A stretch of DNA of 5,381 bases from Bifidobacteriaceae bacterium. GTDB lineage: Bacteria > Actinomycetota > Actinomycetes > Actinomycetales > WQXJ01. Below, piece after piece: positions 1-5,381 of this stretch (positions are counted from its first letter, which is position 1; every line of letters begins with the position of its first letter). Where the stretch lies: positions 1 to 5,381 of the forward strand of contig JAITJY010000413.1 of assembly GCA_031278675.1 (NCBI GenBank), given 5' to 3'. Made by a program: the position numbers and the translations under genes. A model generated the notes under the pieces. That model was not told the origin of the DNA, searched no databases, and was given only the letters and a program-made list of their open reading frames with translations.

Positions 1-159
1 CAACCCACCGACGTGGCGCGCGGGCCGCTTATGGGCGGCACCGGACGATGCCGCACCATCCACCCCACCGCCGTGGCGCGCGGGCCGCTTATGGGCGGCA
101 CCGGACGATGCGGCGCCCACCCACCCCACCGCCGTGGCGCGCGGGCCGCCCTGGGGCGG
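1..159. repeat. 60-bp tandem repeat (2 full units plus a 38-bp partial third) upstream of glgE
   Basis: Unit 1 is 1-60 and unit 2 is 61-120. They match at 54 of 60 positions by eye, with an unbroken 40-nt identity at 12-51 / 72-111. A third, partial copy starts at 122 (one extra base), is identical to unit 2 for 28 nt (61-88 = 122-149), then diverges and ends near 159. Each full unit carries a short inverted repeat, GCCGC-TTATGG-GCGGC (24-28/35-39 and 84-88/95-99). In the third copy the sequence differs but still pairs (CCGCC-CTGG-GGCGG, 146-150/155-159), so the hairpin is kept although its bases changed. The array may extend left of the window. All three plus-strand frames are open through it, so it could be intergenic or the 3' end of an upstream gene. 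Its function is unknown. Confidence 0.85.
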
Positions 160-160
160 G

Positions 161-166
161 TAGCGT
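161..166 (+). promoter_or_regulatory. Candidate -10 element of a leaderless glgE promoter
   Basis: TAGCGT fits the actinobacterial -10 pattern TANNNT. Its last T lies at -7 relative to the G of the glgE GTG start (173), which is the placement expected if transcription begins at the start codon. There is no convincing AGGAGG-like site upstream of 173; the nearest G-rich run (153-160) is G-rich for other reasons and lies 12 nt away. Leaderless GTG/ATG mRNAs are common in actinobacteria. The element is a six-base match in a G+C-rich context with no clear -35 box, so chance is a real alternative. The same TAG is also the in-frame stop that bounds glgE upstream. Confidence 0.35.
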
Positions 167-172
167 GGTGGG

Positions 173-2290
173 GTGACACCGAGCGCCAGCCACGCAGTCC
201 CCCGCCGCCGGCCGGCGGCCGCCCCGCCCACGGTCCCACCGCTGGCCAAGACCCCCCGCCCAGCACCGTTCGCGGGCCTGGGCCGCATCCCCATCACGGC
301 GGTCGGTCCGCTCGCAGAAGGCGGGCGCTGGCCCGCCAAGGCCGTGGTTGGCGAGGCGGTGCCCATCACGGCGACAGTCTTCAAGGAAGGGCATGATCCC
401 GTCGGCGCTGCCGCCGTCCTCATCTCCCCTTCCGGGAAGGTCCATCAAACAGCTTTGATGACCGAAACCAACCACGGTTTGGCGCGCTGGGAAGGCTGGG
501 TGATCCCGGACGCTGAAGGTGACTGGACGTTCCGGGTGGAGGCCTGGTCTGATCCGTATGCGAGTTGGGTTCAGGCCGCCGAAAAGAAGATCCCGGTCCA
601 CCAGGATGTTGAACTGGTCTTCGCGGAAGGCGCGCTGTTGTTGGAGCGGGCGGCCCAGACCCGGGGCTTGGCCCAGCCGCTGGTCGCGGCGCTGCGCCAC
701 ACCGCAGACCGCCTGCGCGACGAATCTCTCGCCCCGGCCAGTCGGCTGGCTGAGGCCACAGGCGATCAGGCCGCAGCGGCCCTCGCCGCCGCAGCCATGC
801 GGGATCAACTCACCCGGTCCGCCGCCTATCCGCTCCGGGTGGACCGCGAACGCGCGCTGACCGGAAACTGGTATGAGCTGTTCCCCCGCTCGGTGGGCTG
901 CTACTTTTCGGAGGCGGACGGCTGGGTCTCTGGGACACTACGCACGTGCGCCGACGGGATCGGCCGGGTCGCGGCGATGGGCTTCGACGTGCTCTATTTG
1001 ACACCGGTCCACCCGATCGGCACCACGTTCCGCAAGGGCCGCAACAATGCGCTGACGGCGCGGCCGGGCGATCCGGGTTCGCCGTATGCAATTGGTTCGG
1101 CGGCGGGCGGCCATGACGCGATCCATCCTGATTTGGGCACGTTCGAGGATTTTGATTATCTGGTGGCGCGGGCCCACGAATTGGGTTTGGAAGTGGCACT
1201 TGATCTGGCGTTGCAGTGTTCGCCGGACCATCCGTGGGTCAGTCAGCATCCGGCTTGGTTTACGCACCGGCCGGATGGCTCGATCGCGTACGCGGAGAAC
1301 CCCCCGAAGAAATATCAGGACATTTATCCGCTGAATTTTGACAATGACCCTGAGGGGATTTATCAGGAGATTTTGCGGATTGTACGGCTGTGGATAGCCC
1401 ACGGGGTGACCATTTTCCGGGTCGATAATCCGCACACCAAGCCGCTGCCGTTCTGGGAACGGCTGATTGCGCAAATCCGCGCCGAAGCGCCCGGTGTGCT
1501 GTTCTTGGCGGAGGCCTTTACCAGGCCGCCCGTGATGCTGGACCTGGCCTTGATTGGTTTCCACCAATCCTATACCTATTTCGCTTGGCGCAACACCAAG
1601 GTGGAGGTGATCGAATACCTGGAGGAGATCAGTTCTACGCAGGGTTCGTTTATGCGGCCGGCAATCTGGCCCACCACCCATGATATTCTGACGCCCTATA
1701 TGCAGGACGGCGGTGTCAATGCGTTCAAGATCAGGGCTGTCTTAGCCGCCACTTATGCCCCGACTTGGGGTATCTATTCCGGCTATGAACTGGCGGAACA
1801 CGTCGCGCGGCCGGGCAGTGAAGAACAGCTCGACAATGAGAAATACCAATACAAACCGCGTGACTTTGGGACTCCGGCGGCTCTGGCTATGGCCGGCCTG
1901 CTGGCCACGCTGAACGGTATTCGCCGTGATCATGTGGCGCTGCGCCGGCTGCGCAATGTGTCGGTCCATGCGACATCCGATTCCGCCACTGTGGCCTATT
2001 CGCGCCGTCTGCCTGCGGAACTGGCTCCGGATGGGCGCGCGGATACGGTCTTGGTGGTGATCAACCTTGATCCGCACAACGTCCGCGAGTCGTGGGTCTA
2101 CCTTGATGTGGCGGCCCTGGGCTTGGCAGCGGCCGCGACGGACGGTGAGCCGGTGTGCCAGGCCCATGATCTGCTCTCCGGGGAGACCTACACCTGGGCG
2201 GCGCACTCTTTTGTGCGGCTTGACCCGCACGCCATGCCGGCGCACGTGTTCCAGATCGACCCCCTGCCCGGCGCGCGCGGCGCCCCCTGA
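173..2290 (+). CDS. glgE: GlgE: α-1,4-glucan:maltose-1-phosphate maltosyltransferase (GH13_3)
   Basis: Cytosolic enzyme that transfers maltosyl units from α-maltose-1-phosphate to the non-reducing end of α-1,4-glucan, releasing phosphate. At 705 aa it is close to the S. coelicolor (about 675) and M. tuberculosis (about 700) enzymes. A 36-residue Pro/Ala/Arg-rich, probably disordered N-tail precedes the β-sandwich N-domain, which starts at GRIPI (37) and includes PAKAVVGE and TVFKEGHD. A helical segment follows (about 150-220), then the (β/α)8 barrel from WYELFPRS (233), and a C-terminal β-domain from about 600. The predicted triad is D418 (FRVDNP, nucleophile), E447 (FLAEAF, acid/base) and D504 (THDIL, transition-state stabiliser). 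These equal S. coelicolor D394/E423/D480 plus 24 throughout, and K288 likewise matches K264. GTG at 173 is forced: an in-frame TAG lies at 161 and the next ATG/GTG/TTG codon is residue 58, inside the N-domain. glgB follows after 19 nt. Nothing looks broken. Confidence 0.97.
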   Translation: MTPSASHAVPRRRPAAAPPTVPPLAKTPRPAPFAGLGRIPITAVGPLAEGGRWPAKAVVGEAVPITATVFKEGHDPVGAAAVLISPSGKVHQTALMTETNHGLARWEGWVIPDAEGDWTFRVEAWSDPYASWVQAAEKKIPVHQDVELVFAEGALLLERAAQTRGLAQPLVAALRHTADRLRDESLAPASRLAEATGDQAAAALAAAAMRDQLTRSAAYPLRVDRERALTGNWYELFPRSVGCYFSEADGWVSGTLRTCADGIGRVAAMGFDVLYLTPVHPIGTTFRKGRNNALTARPGDPGSPYAIGSAAGGHDAIHPDLGTFEDFDYLVARAHELGLEVALDLALQCSPDHPWVSQHPAWFTHRPDGSIAYAENPPKKYQDIYPLNFDNDPEGIYQEILRIVRLWIAHGVTIFRVDNPHTKPLPFWERLIAQIRAEAPGVLFLAEAFTRPPVMLDLALIGFHQSYTYFAWRNTKVEVIEYLEEISSTQGSFMRPAIWPTTHDILTPYMQDGGVNAFKIRAVLAATYAPTWGIYSGYELAEHVARPGSEEQLDNEKYQYKPRDFGTPAALAMAGLLATLNGIRRDHVALRRLRNVSVHATSDSATVAYSRRLPAELAPDGRADTVLVVINLDPHNVRESWVYLDVAALGLAAAATDGEPVCQAHDLLSGETYTWAAHSFVRLDPHAMPAHVFQIDPLPGARGAP

Positions 2291-2309
2291 TTCGTGGCAG
2301 AGTTAGTTC

Positions 2310-4502
2310 ATGACAATTTCGACGCCCGCCCCTGGACCCATCCCTGTTGATCCTTCAGTGCTCTGGGCCGTCGCCCATGGCATGTATTACGACCCGCATT
2401 CGGTGCTGGGCCCCCATCCCTACGGCGGCGCGGTCACGCTGCGTACGCTCAGGCCATTGGCCGATGCCGTGTCGTTCGTCACGCCGGAAGGTAGCGTCCC
2501 AGCAACCCACGAACAAGACGGCATTTGGGTCGCCGTGATCGCAGCGGATCATGTGCCGGATTACCGTGTCGAAGTGGTTTATGGCGATGTCACCAGCGTG
2601 AACGATGATCCATACCGGTTCTTGCCGAGCCTTGGCGAATTGGACCTCCAGTTGATTCACGAGGGCCGCCATGAAGAGTTGTGGCGGGCGTTGGGGGCGC
2701 GGGTGCGGCGTTACCCATCGGTTATGGGTGAAGTGGTCGGGACGTCGTTTGCGCTCTGGGCGCCGGATGCGCAGGCGGTGCGGGTGGTCGGCGATTTCAA
2801 TTCGTGGACATCCGGGGCCACGGCGATGCGTTCGCTTGGGGCGTCGGGGGTCTGGGAGATCTTTGTGCCGGGGGTTTTGGCTGGCAACAAGTACAAGTAT
2901 GAACTGCAAACGCGTGACGGGCATTGGGTGCAAAAAGCGGACCCATTGGCGCGTGCCGCTGAAAAGCCTCCGGCGACGGCGTCGGTGGTGACCGAATCGG
3001 ATTATAGCTGGGGGGATCAGGCTTGGTTGGATAAGCGGGCCGCGAGTAATCCTCATGATGGCCCAATGTCGGTCTACGAAGTTCACCTCGGCTCCTGGCA
3101 GGAGGGTTTGGGTTACCGCGAACTGGCGAGCGAGCTGGTGGAATATGTCTCGGCGATGGGGTTCACCCACGTCGAGTTCATGCCTGTCGCGGAACATCCT
3201 TACACGCCGTCCTGGGGTTATCAGGTAACCGGATATTACGCGCCCACGGCTCGCTACGGCTCACCTGATGATTTCCGGTTCCTGGTTGACAAACTTCACC
3301 AGGCCGGGATTGGCGTGATCCTTGATTGGGTGCCCGCCCACTTCCCGAAGGACGCTTTCGCTTTGGCTCGTTTCGACGGGTCTGCCCTTTATGAATATCC
3401 GGACCCGCAGCGCGGTGAGCATCCCGACTGGGGCACGTTGGTGTTCAACTGTGGGCGCACTGAAGTCCGGAATTTCTTGGTCGCCAACGCCAACTATTGG
3501 TTTGAGGAGTTCCACGCTGATGGCTTGCGGGTTGACGCGGTGGCGTCAATGCTTTACTTGGATTATTCGCGCAAGGATGGCGAATGGACGCCGAATGCCT
3601 ACGGTGGCCGGGAGAATCTGGAGGCGATTTCTTTCCTCCAGGAAACTACCGCCACGGCTTATAAACGCTACCCGGGGGTGATGTTGATCGCTGAGGAATC
3701 GACGGCTTGGCCCGGTGTGACGGCGCCAACCTCGAATGGCGGGCTGGGCTTTGGGCTGAAGTGGAATATGGGCTGGATGAATGACACGCTCCGCTATATG
3801 CGCGAAGATCCGGTCAACCGGCGTTATCACCACGGCGAGATCACTTTCTCGATGGTTTATGCGTTCTCTGAAAACTACTGCCTGCCGCTCTCTCATGATG
3901 AAGTGGTGCACGGGAAAGGGTCGCTTTTCTCGAAGATGCCGGGCGACCGTTGGCAGAAGTTGGCAAACTTGCGGGCGCTTTACGCCTACATGTGGTCTCA
4001 CCCGGGTAAACAGCTACTTTTTATGGGTTCTGAGATCGGCGTCGAGGGCGAGTGGTCGGAGCAGTGGTCGCTTGATTGGTGGCTGTTGGATCAGGGCGAC
4101 CATCAGGGCTTGGCCACCTTGGTCAAGGAGTTGAACGCGCTCTACCGGGTGCGCCCGGCGCTGTGGGACCAGGATTCGCATCCGGCCACTTTCGAGTGGA
4201 TTGACGCGGACGATGCCGACCACAACGTCTTGGCTTATCTCCGCAAGTCGCGTACCGGCGCGCAGCTAGCTGTGGTGGTCAACTTCGCCGGCGTCCCGCA
4301 GGAAGGCTACCGTTTGGCACTGCCCCGAGGCGGCCGGTGGAAGGAGATCCTCAACACGGATGCGCCGACTTTCGGTGGTTCGGGGGTTGGTAACCTCGGT
4401 GCTATTGAGGCCGAAGCTGTGGAGTGGCATGGCCGGCCCTATTCGGCATCAATCCGCGTCCCTCCGCTTGGTGCGGTCTGGTTCGAACCGGAAGAACCTT
4501 AA
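2310..4502 (+). CDS. glgB: GlgB: 1,4-α-glucan branching enzyme (GH13_9, with CBM48)
   Basis: Cleaves α-1,4-glucan chains and re-attaches the piece through an α-1,6 bond; here it would branch the linear product of GlgE. At 730 aa it is the usual length of the four-domain form (E. coli 728). The N1 domain carries DPHSVLG (28-34). CBM48 begins at FALWAPDA (147) and contains VVGDFNSW. The catalytic barrel starts near MSVYEVHLGSW (253-263). The C-terminal β-domain ends in PPLGAVWF. The predicted catalytic residues are D409 (LRVDAV), E462 (IAEEST) and D530 (LSHDEVVHGK), each exactly four above E. coli D405/E458/D526; D339 and H344 (DWVPAH) keep the same offset. ATG 2310 follows an in-frame TAG at 2304. 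No good Shine-Dalgarno is visible (only a weak GGCAGAG, 2296-2302), so translation is probably coupled to glgE, 19 nt upstream. Mycobacterium tuberculosis has the same glgE-glgB adjacency. Confidence 0.97.
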   Translation: MTISTPAPGPIPVDPSVLWAVAHGMYYDPHSVLGPHPYGGAVTLRTLRPLADAVSFVTPEGSVPATHEQDGIWVAVIAADHVPDYRVEVVYGDVTSVNDDPYRFLPSLGELDLQLIHEGRHEELWRALGARVRRYPSVMGEVVGTSFALWAPDAQAVRVVGDFNSWTSGATAMRSLGASGVWEIFVPGVLAGNKYKYELQTRDGHWVQKADPLARAAEKPPATASVVTESDYSWGDQAWLDKRAASNPHDGPMSVYEVHLGSWQEGLGYRELASELVEYVSAMGFTHVEFMPVAEHPYTPSWGYQVTGYYAPTARYGSPDDFRFLVDKLHQAGIGVILDWVPAHFPKDAFALARFDGSALYEYPDPQRGEHPDWGTLVFNCGRTEVRNFLVANANYWFEEFHADGLRVDAVASMLYLDYSRKDGEWTPNAYGGRENLEAISFLQETTATAYKRYPGVMLIAEESTAWPGVTAPTSNGGLGFGLKWNMGWMNDTLRYMREDPVNRRYHHGEITFSMVYAFSENYCLPLSHDEVVHGKGSLFSKMPGDRWQKLANLRALYAYMWSHPGKQLLFMGSEIGVEGEWSEQWSLDWWLLDQGDHQGLATLVKELNALYRVRPALWDQDSHPATFEWIDADDADHNVLAYLRKSRTGAQLAVVVNFAGVPQEGYRLALPRGGRWKEILNTDAPTFGGSGVGNLGAIEAEAVEWHGRPYSASIRVPPLGAVWFEPEEP

Positions 4503-4635
4503 CCCGCTCCTCCTCCACCCGCCAGCAGAACGCTGACTCCCGCCGCTGACGCACCGTCCGAAGTTCACGTACGGCCTGCGCCCGGCCAAGAGTGCGGTGT
4601 GGCACCTAGCCTCGATCCATCGATCCTCGCCTACT

Positions 4636-4681
4636 GTGCCGCTCGCCAGCGAGGCACGCTGGGCGTTCCCGGCCAGCCGGG
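4636..4681. terminator. Two adjacent hairpins downstream of glgB, possible terminator without a T-tract
   Basis: Hairpin 1 (4636-4657): GTGC pairs with GCAC, then after a two-base bulge CTCG pairs with CGAG around a 4-nt loop. Hairpin 2 (4668-4681): CCCGG-CCAG-CCGGG, a perfect 5-bp stem with a 4-nt loop. They lie 134-179 nt after the glgB stop and are not followed by a run of T. T-less terminators have been proposed in high-G+C actinobacteria, but short G+C-rich hairpins also arise by chance. Confidence 0.25.
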
Positions 4682-4805
4682 CACATCGTCTTGACGGGTC
4701 CCAGCGATAAGCCGGAGGGCTATCGGATTTCGTTCGCGGCGGCATCGTCGGTGGGTTTTCGTTGCCGTTGCTGGGGCTTGGCGACACGCCGACGAAACTG
4801 GTCCA

Positions 4806-4834
4806 TTGACAAGACGGGGCAGAACCGGGATGCT
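4806..4834 (+). promoter_or_regulatory. Candidate σ70-type promoter for the flavoprotein gene
   Basis: TTGACA (4806-4811) is an exact -35 consensus. It is followed after 17 nt by GATGCT (4829-4834), a partial match to the -10 box that keeps the A, T and final T of xATxxT. Transcription would start near 4841, leaving a leader of about 147 nt before the ATG at 4988. The spacing is ideal but the -10 is weak, and no alternative box pair in the gap was better. Confidence 0.4.
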
Positions 4835-4925
4835 CATTCGGGGACCAAGGCGGTCCTCGAACATTGGCCACCAACAAGTCCTACCAATTCGCAGATTACA
4901 AGACAATCCGAATAGTCCCATTCAC

Positions 4926-4942
4926 CTCGCAAATCACGCGAG
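4926..4942. promoter_or_regulatory. Inverted repeat in the leader of the flavoprotein gene, possible operator or mRNA hairpin
   Basis: CTCGC (4926-4930) and GCGAG (4938-4942) are perfect complements around a 7-nt AT-rich centre. The left part (CTCGCAAATCAC, 4926-4937) also resembles TTCGCAGATTAC at 4888-4899, matching at 9 of 12 positions, 38 bp upstream. Such an arrangement could bind a regulator. The elements are short and no named regulator can be assigned. Confidence 0.25.
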
Positions 4943-4974
4943 AATCAAGGCTGCGCCGGAAGGTGGCAGCCGAA

Positions 4975-4981
4975 GAAAGGA
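4975..4981 (+). promoter_or_regulatory. Ribosome-binding site for the flavoprotein gene
   Basis: GAAAGGA lies 6 nt before the ATG at 4988, a good Shine-Dalgarno match and spacing. It fixes the start of the partial gene and contrasts with glgE and glgB, which lack a clear site. Confidence 0.8.
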
Positions 4982-4987
4982 ACAGAC

Positions 4988-5381
4988 ATGCCAGAGGAAA
5001 CCAAGGGTCTACAACGCCGGGACTTCCTCAAGGGAGTAGCAGTCGGTACGGGCGCGCTCGGAGCCGCGTCCTTAGGCTTACTGGCCGGCTGCACCACCGG
5101 GTCGAGCGACGGCGACGAAGCAACGCCAACGCCTACGGGTGACGGCGCCGCCACCCCTGAGCCCACAGGGGGCTGGAGCTGGGACACCCCACCAGAACCC
5201 ATCGCTGATGCAGATATTTCCGAAACCATCGACACCGAGATCGCGGTGGTGGGCGCCGGCATCTCAGGTTGCGCGGCGGCCTGCCGCGCCAGCCAACTCG
5301 GTGCCAAAGTTGTCGTAGTGGAGAAGCAGGGCTGGCCCAGCTCCCGTGGCGGGCACTACGGCGGCTACCAAACCAACGCCA
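4988..5381 (+). CDS. Tat-exported lipoprotein FAD-dependent oxidoreductase, fumarate reductase/urocanate reductase-like, N-terminal part
   Basis: Only 131 residues are visible; the frame is open to the window edge, and relatives are usually about 500-600 aa. The start follows a strong ribosome site. A twin-arginine signal QRRDFLKG (9-16) is followed by a short Ala/Gly/Leu hydrophobic stretch and the lipobox LAGC with Cys35. This predicts folded export by Tat and lipid anchoring on the outer face of the membrane. A Thr/Pro/Gly/Asp-rich tether (about 36-62) leads to WSWDTPPEPI, then the FAD-binding Rossmann start: TEIAVVGAGISG (83-94, GxGxxG) and VVVVEK (108-113), where E112 is the expected ribose-binding acid. 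SRGGHYGG (119-126) fits the Gly-rich segment after it in the FAD_binding_2 superfamily (fumarate reductase, urocanate reductase, 3-ketosteroid dehydrogenase). The substrate cannot be read from this part, because the substrate-binding and catalytic Arg/His residues lie beyond the window. It has no apparent link to glgE-glgB. Confidence 0.88.
   Translation, partial: MPEETKGLQRRDFLKGVAVGTGALGAASLGLLAGCTTGSSDGDEATPTPTGDGAATPEPTGGWSWDTPPEPIADADISETIDTEIAVVGAGISGCAAACRASQLGAKVVVVEKQGWPSSRGGHYGGYQTNA

Larger units (their letters stand above)
4503..4974. other. Intergenic region between glgB and the flavoprotein gene; no gene recognised
   Basis: No reading frame here on either strand gives a recognisable protein. 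The longest open frames (minus strand, about 4449-4877 and 4631-4921; plus strand, 4691-4915) are rich in Arg/Pro/Cys/Ser/Trp in a way typical of non-coding G+C-rich DNA. The left half (to about 4690) holds two small hairpins. The right half is less G+C-rich, especially 4860-4950, and holds a candidate promoter and a small inverted repeat before the flavoprotein gene. No tRNA-like cloverleaf, transposon end or recognised riboswitch was found by eye. Confidence 0.7.

Noticed and set aside
1..159. CRISPR-like array
   Set aside because: The repeats are contiguous 60-bp units with no unique spacers between them, so this is a plain tandem repeat.
13..396. Plus-strand open frame of 127 codons covering the repeat and the glgE N-terminus
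   Set aside because: From 173 on it is a shadow frame of glgE, and the protein is Arg/Gly/Pro-rich with no recognisable domain. It has no ribosome site.
89..808. Long minus-strand open frame (239 codons) opposite the glgE start
   Set aside because: Antisense frames of this length are common in G+C-rich DNA. The opposite strand encodes a clear GlgE domain, and the antisense product is not recognisable.
938..1681. Long minus-strand open frame (247 codons) inside glgE
   Set aside because: Antisense shadow of the GlgE catalytic barrel. The Arg/His-rich composition is typical of reverse-complement translation.
173..2290. Trehalose synthase or ordinary α-amylase instead of GlgE
   Set aside because: The β-sandwich N-domain starting GRIPI, the RVDNPHTKP nucleophile motif, and constant-offset agreement with S. 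coelicolor GlgE at D394, E423, D480 and K264 all point to GlgE.
2355..3197. Long minus-strand open frame (280 codons) inside glgB
   Set aside because: Antisense shadow of the GlgB N1, CBM48 and early barrel region; no protein family recognised.
4612..4623. Inverted repeat TCGAT-CC-ATCGA as an operator
   Set aside because: It is very short, lies far from any gene start (about 110 nt after glgB and 365 nt before the next gene), and is easily expected by chance.
4691..4696. TTGACG as a -35 box
   Set aside because: No acceptable -10 box lies 16-18 nt downstream; the nearest candidates are at the wrong spacing.
4449..4877. Minus-strand open frame of 142 codons across the glgB end and the gap
   Set aside because: It overlaps the conserved GlgB C-terminus, its composition looks non-coding (Arg/Ser/Pro/Trp), and no motif or good ribosome site was seen.

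Overview
The window looks like high-G+C actinobacterial (Actinomycetota) chromosome. The first gene pair belongs to the GlgE route of α-glucan synthesis, which is typical of Mycobacterium, Streptomyces and relatives. The first gene starts with GTG, and the third gene carries a Tat lipoprotein signal of a kind common in Gram-positive actinobacteria. I cannot name a genus. The flavoprotein at the right edge resembles, from memory, secreted flavin reductases that are abundant in anaerobic or facultative actinobacteria such as Eggerthellaceae; that is only a hint about lifestyle.

Layout. Positions 1-160 hold a G+C-rich tandem repeat: two 60-bp units and a 38-bp partial third, ending just before the first gene. 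Positions 173-2290 encode GlgE (705 aa), the maltosyltransferase that builds linear α-1,4-glucan from maltose-1-phosphate. After 19 nt comes GlgB (2310-4502, 730 aa), the branching enzyme that adds α-1,6 branches. Both are full length with intact catalytic triads, and their catalytic residues sit at a constant offset from the S. coelicolor GlgE and E. coli GlgB numbering. Positions 4503-4987 are a gene-free stretch with weak hairpins, a candidate promoter and a ribosome-binding site. From 4988 to the window edge runs the first 131 codons of a Tat-exported, lipid-anchored FAD-dependent oxidoreductase, cut off by the window end.

How the genes work together. GlgE and GlgB form a two-gene operon for cytosolic branched α-glucan (glycogen or capsular glucan). 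The enzymes that supply maltose-1-phosphate (TreS with maltokinase, or GlgC with GlgM) are not in the window. The flavoprotein is separated by about 485 bp, appears to have its own promoter, acts outside the membrane and has no evident link to glucan metabolism.

I found no evidence of a new multi-gene system. The points most worth a second look are the repeat against the glgE start, the possibly leaderless glgE promoter, and the unknown substrate of the truncated flavoprotein.
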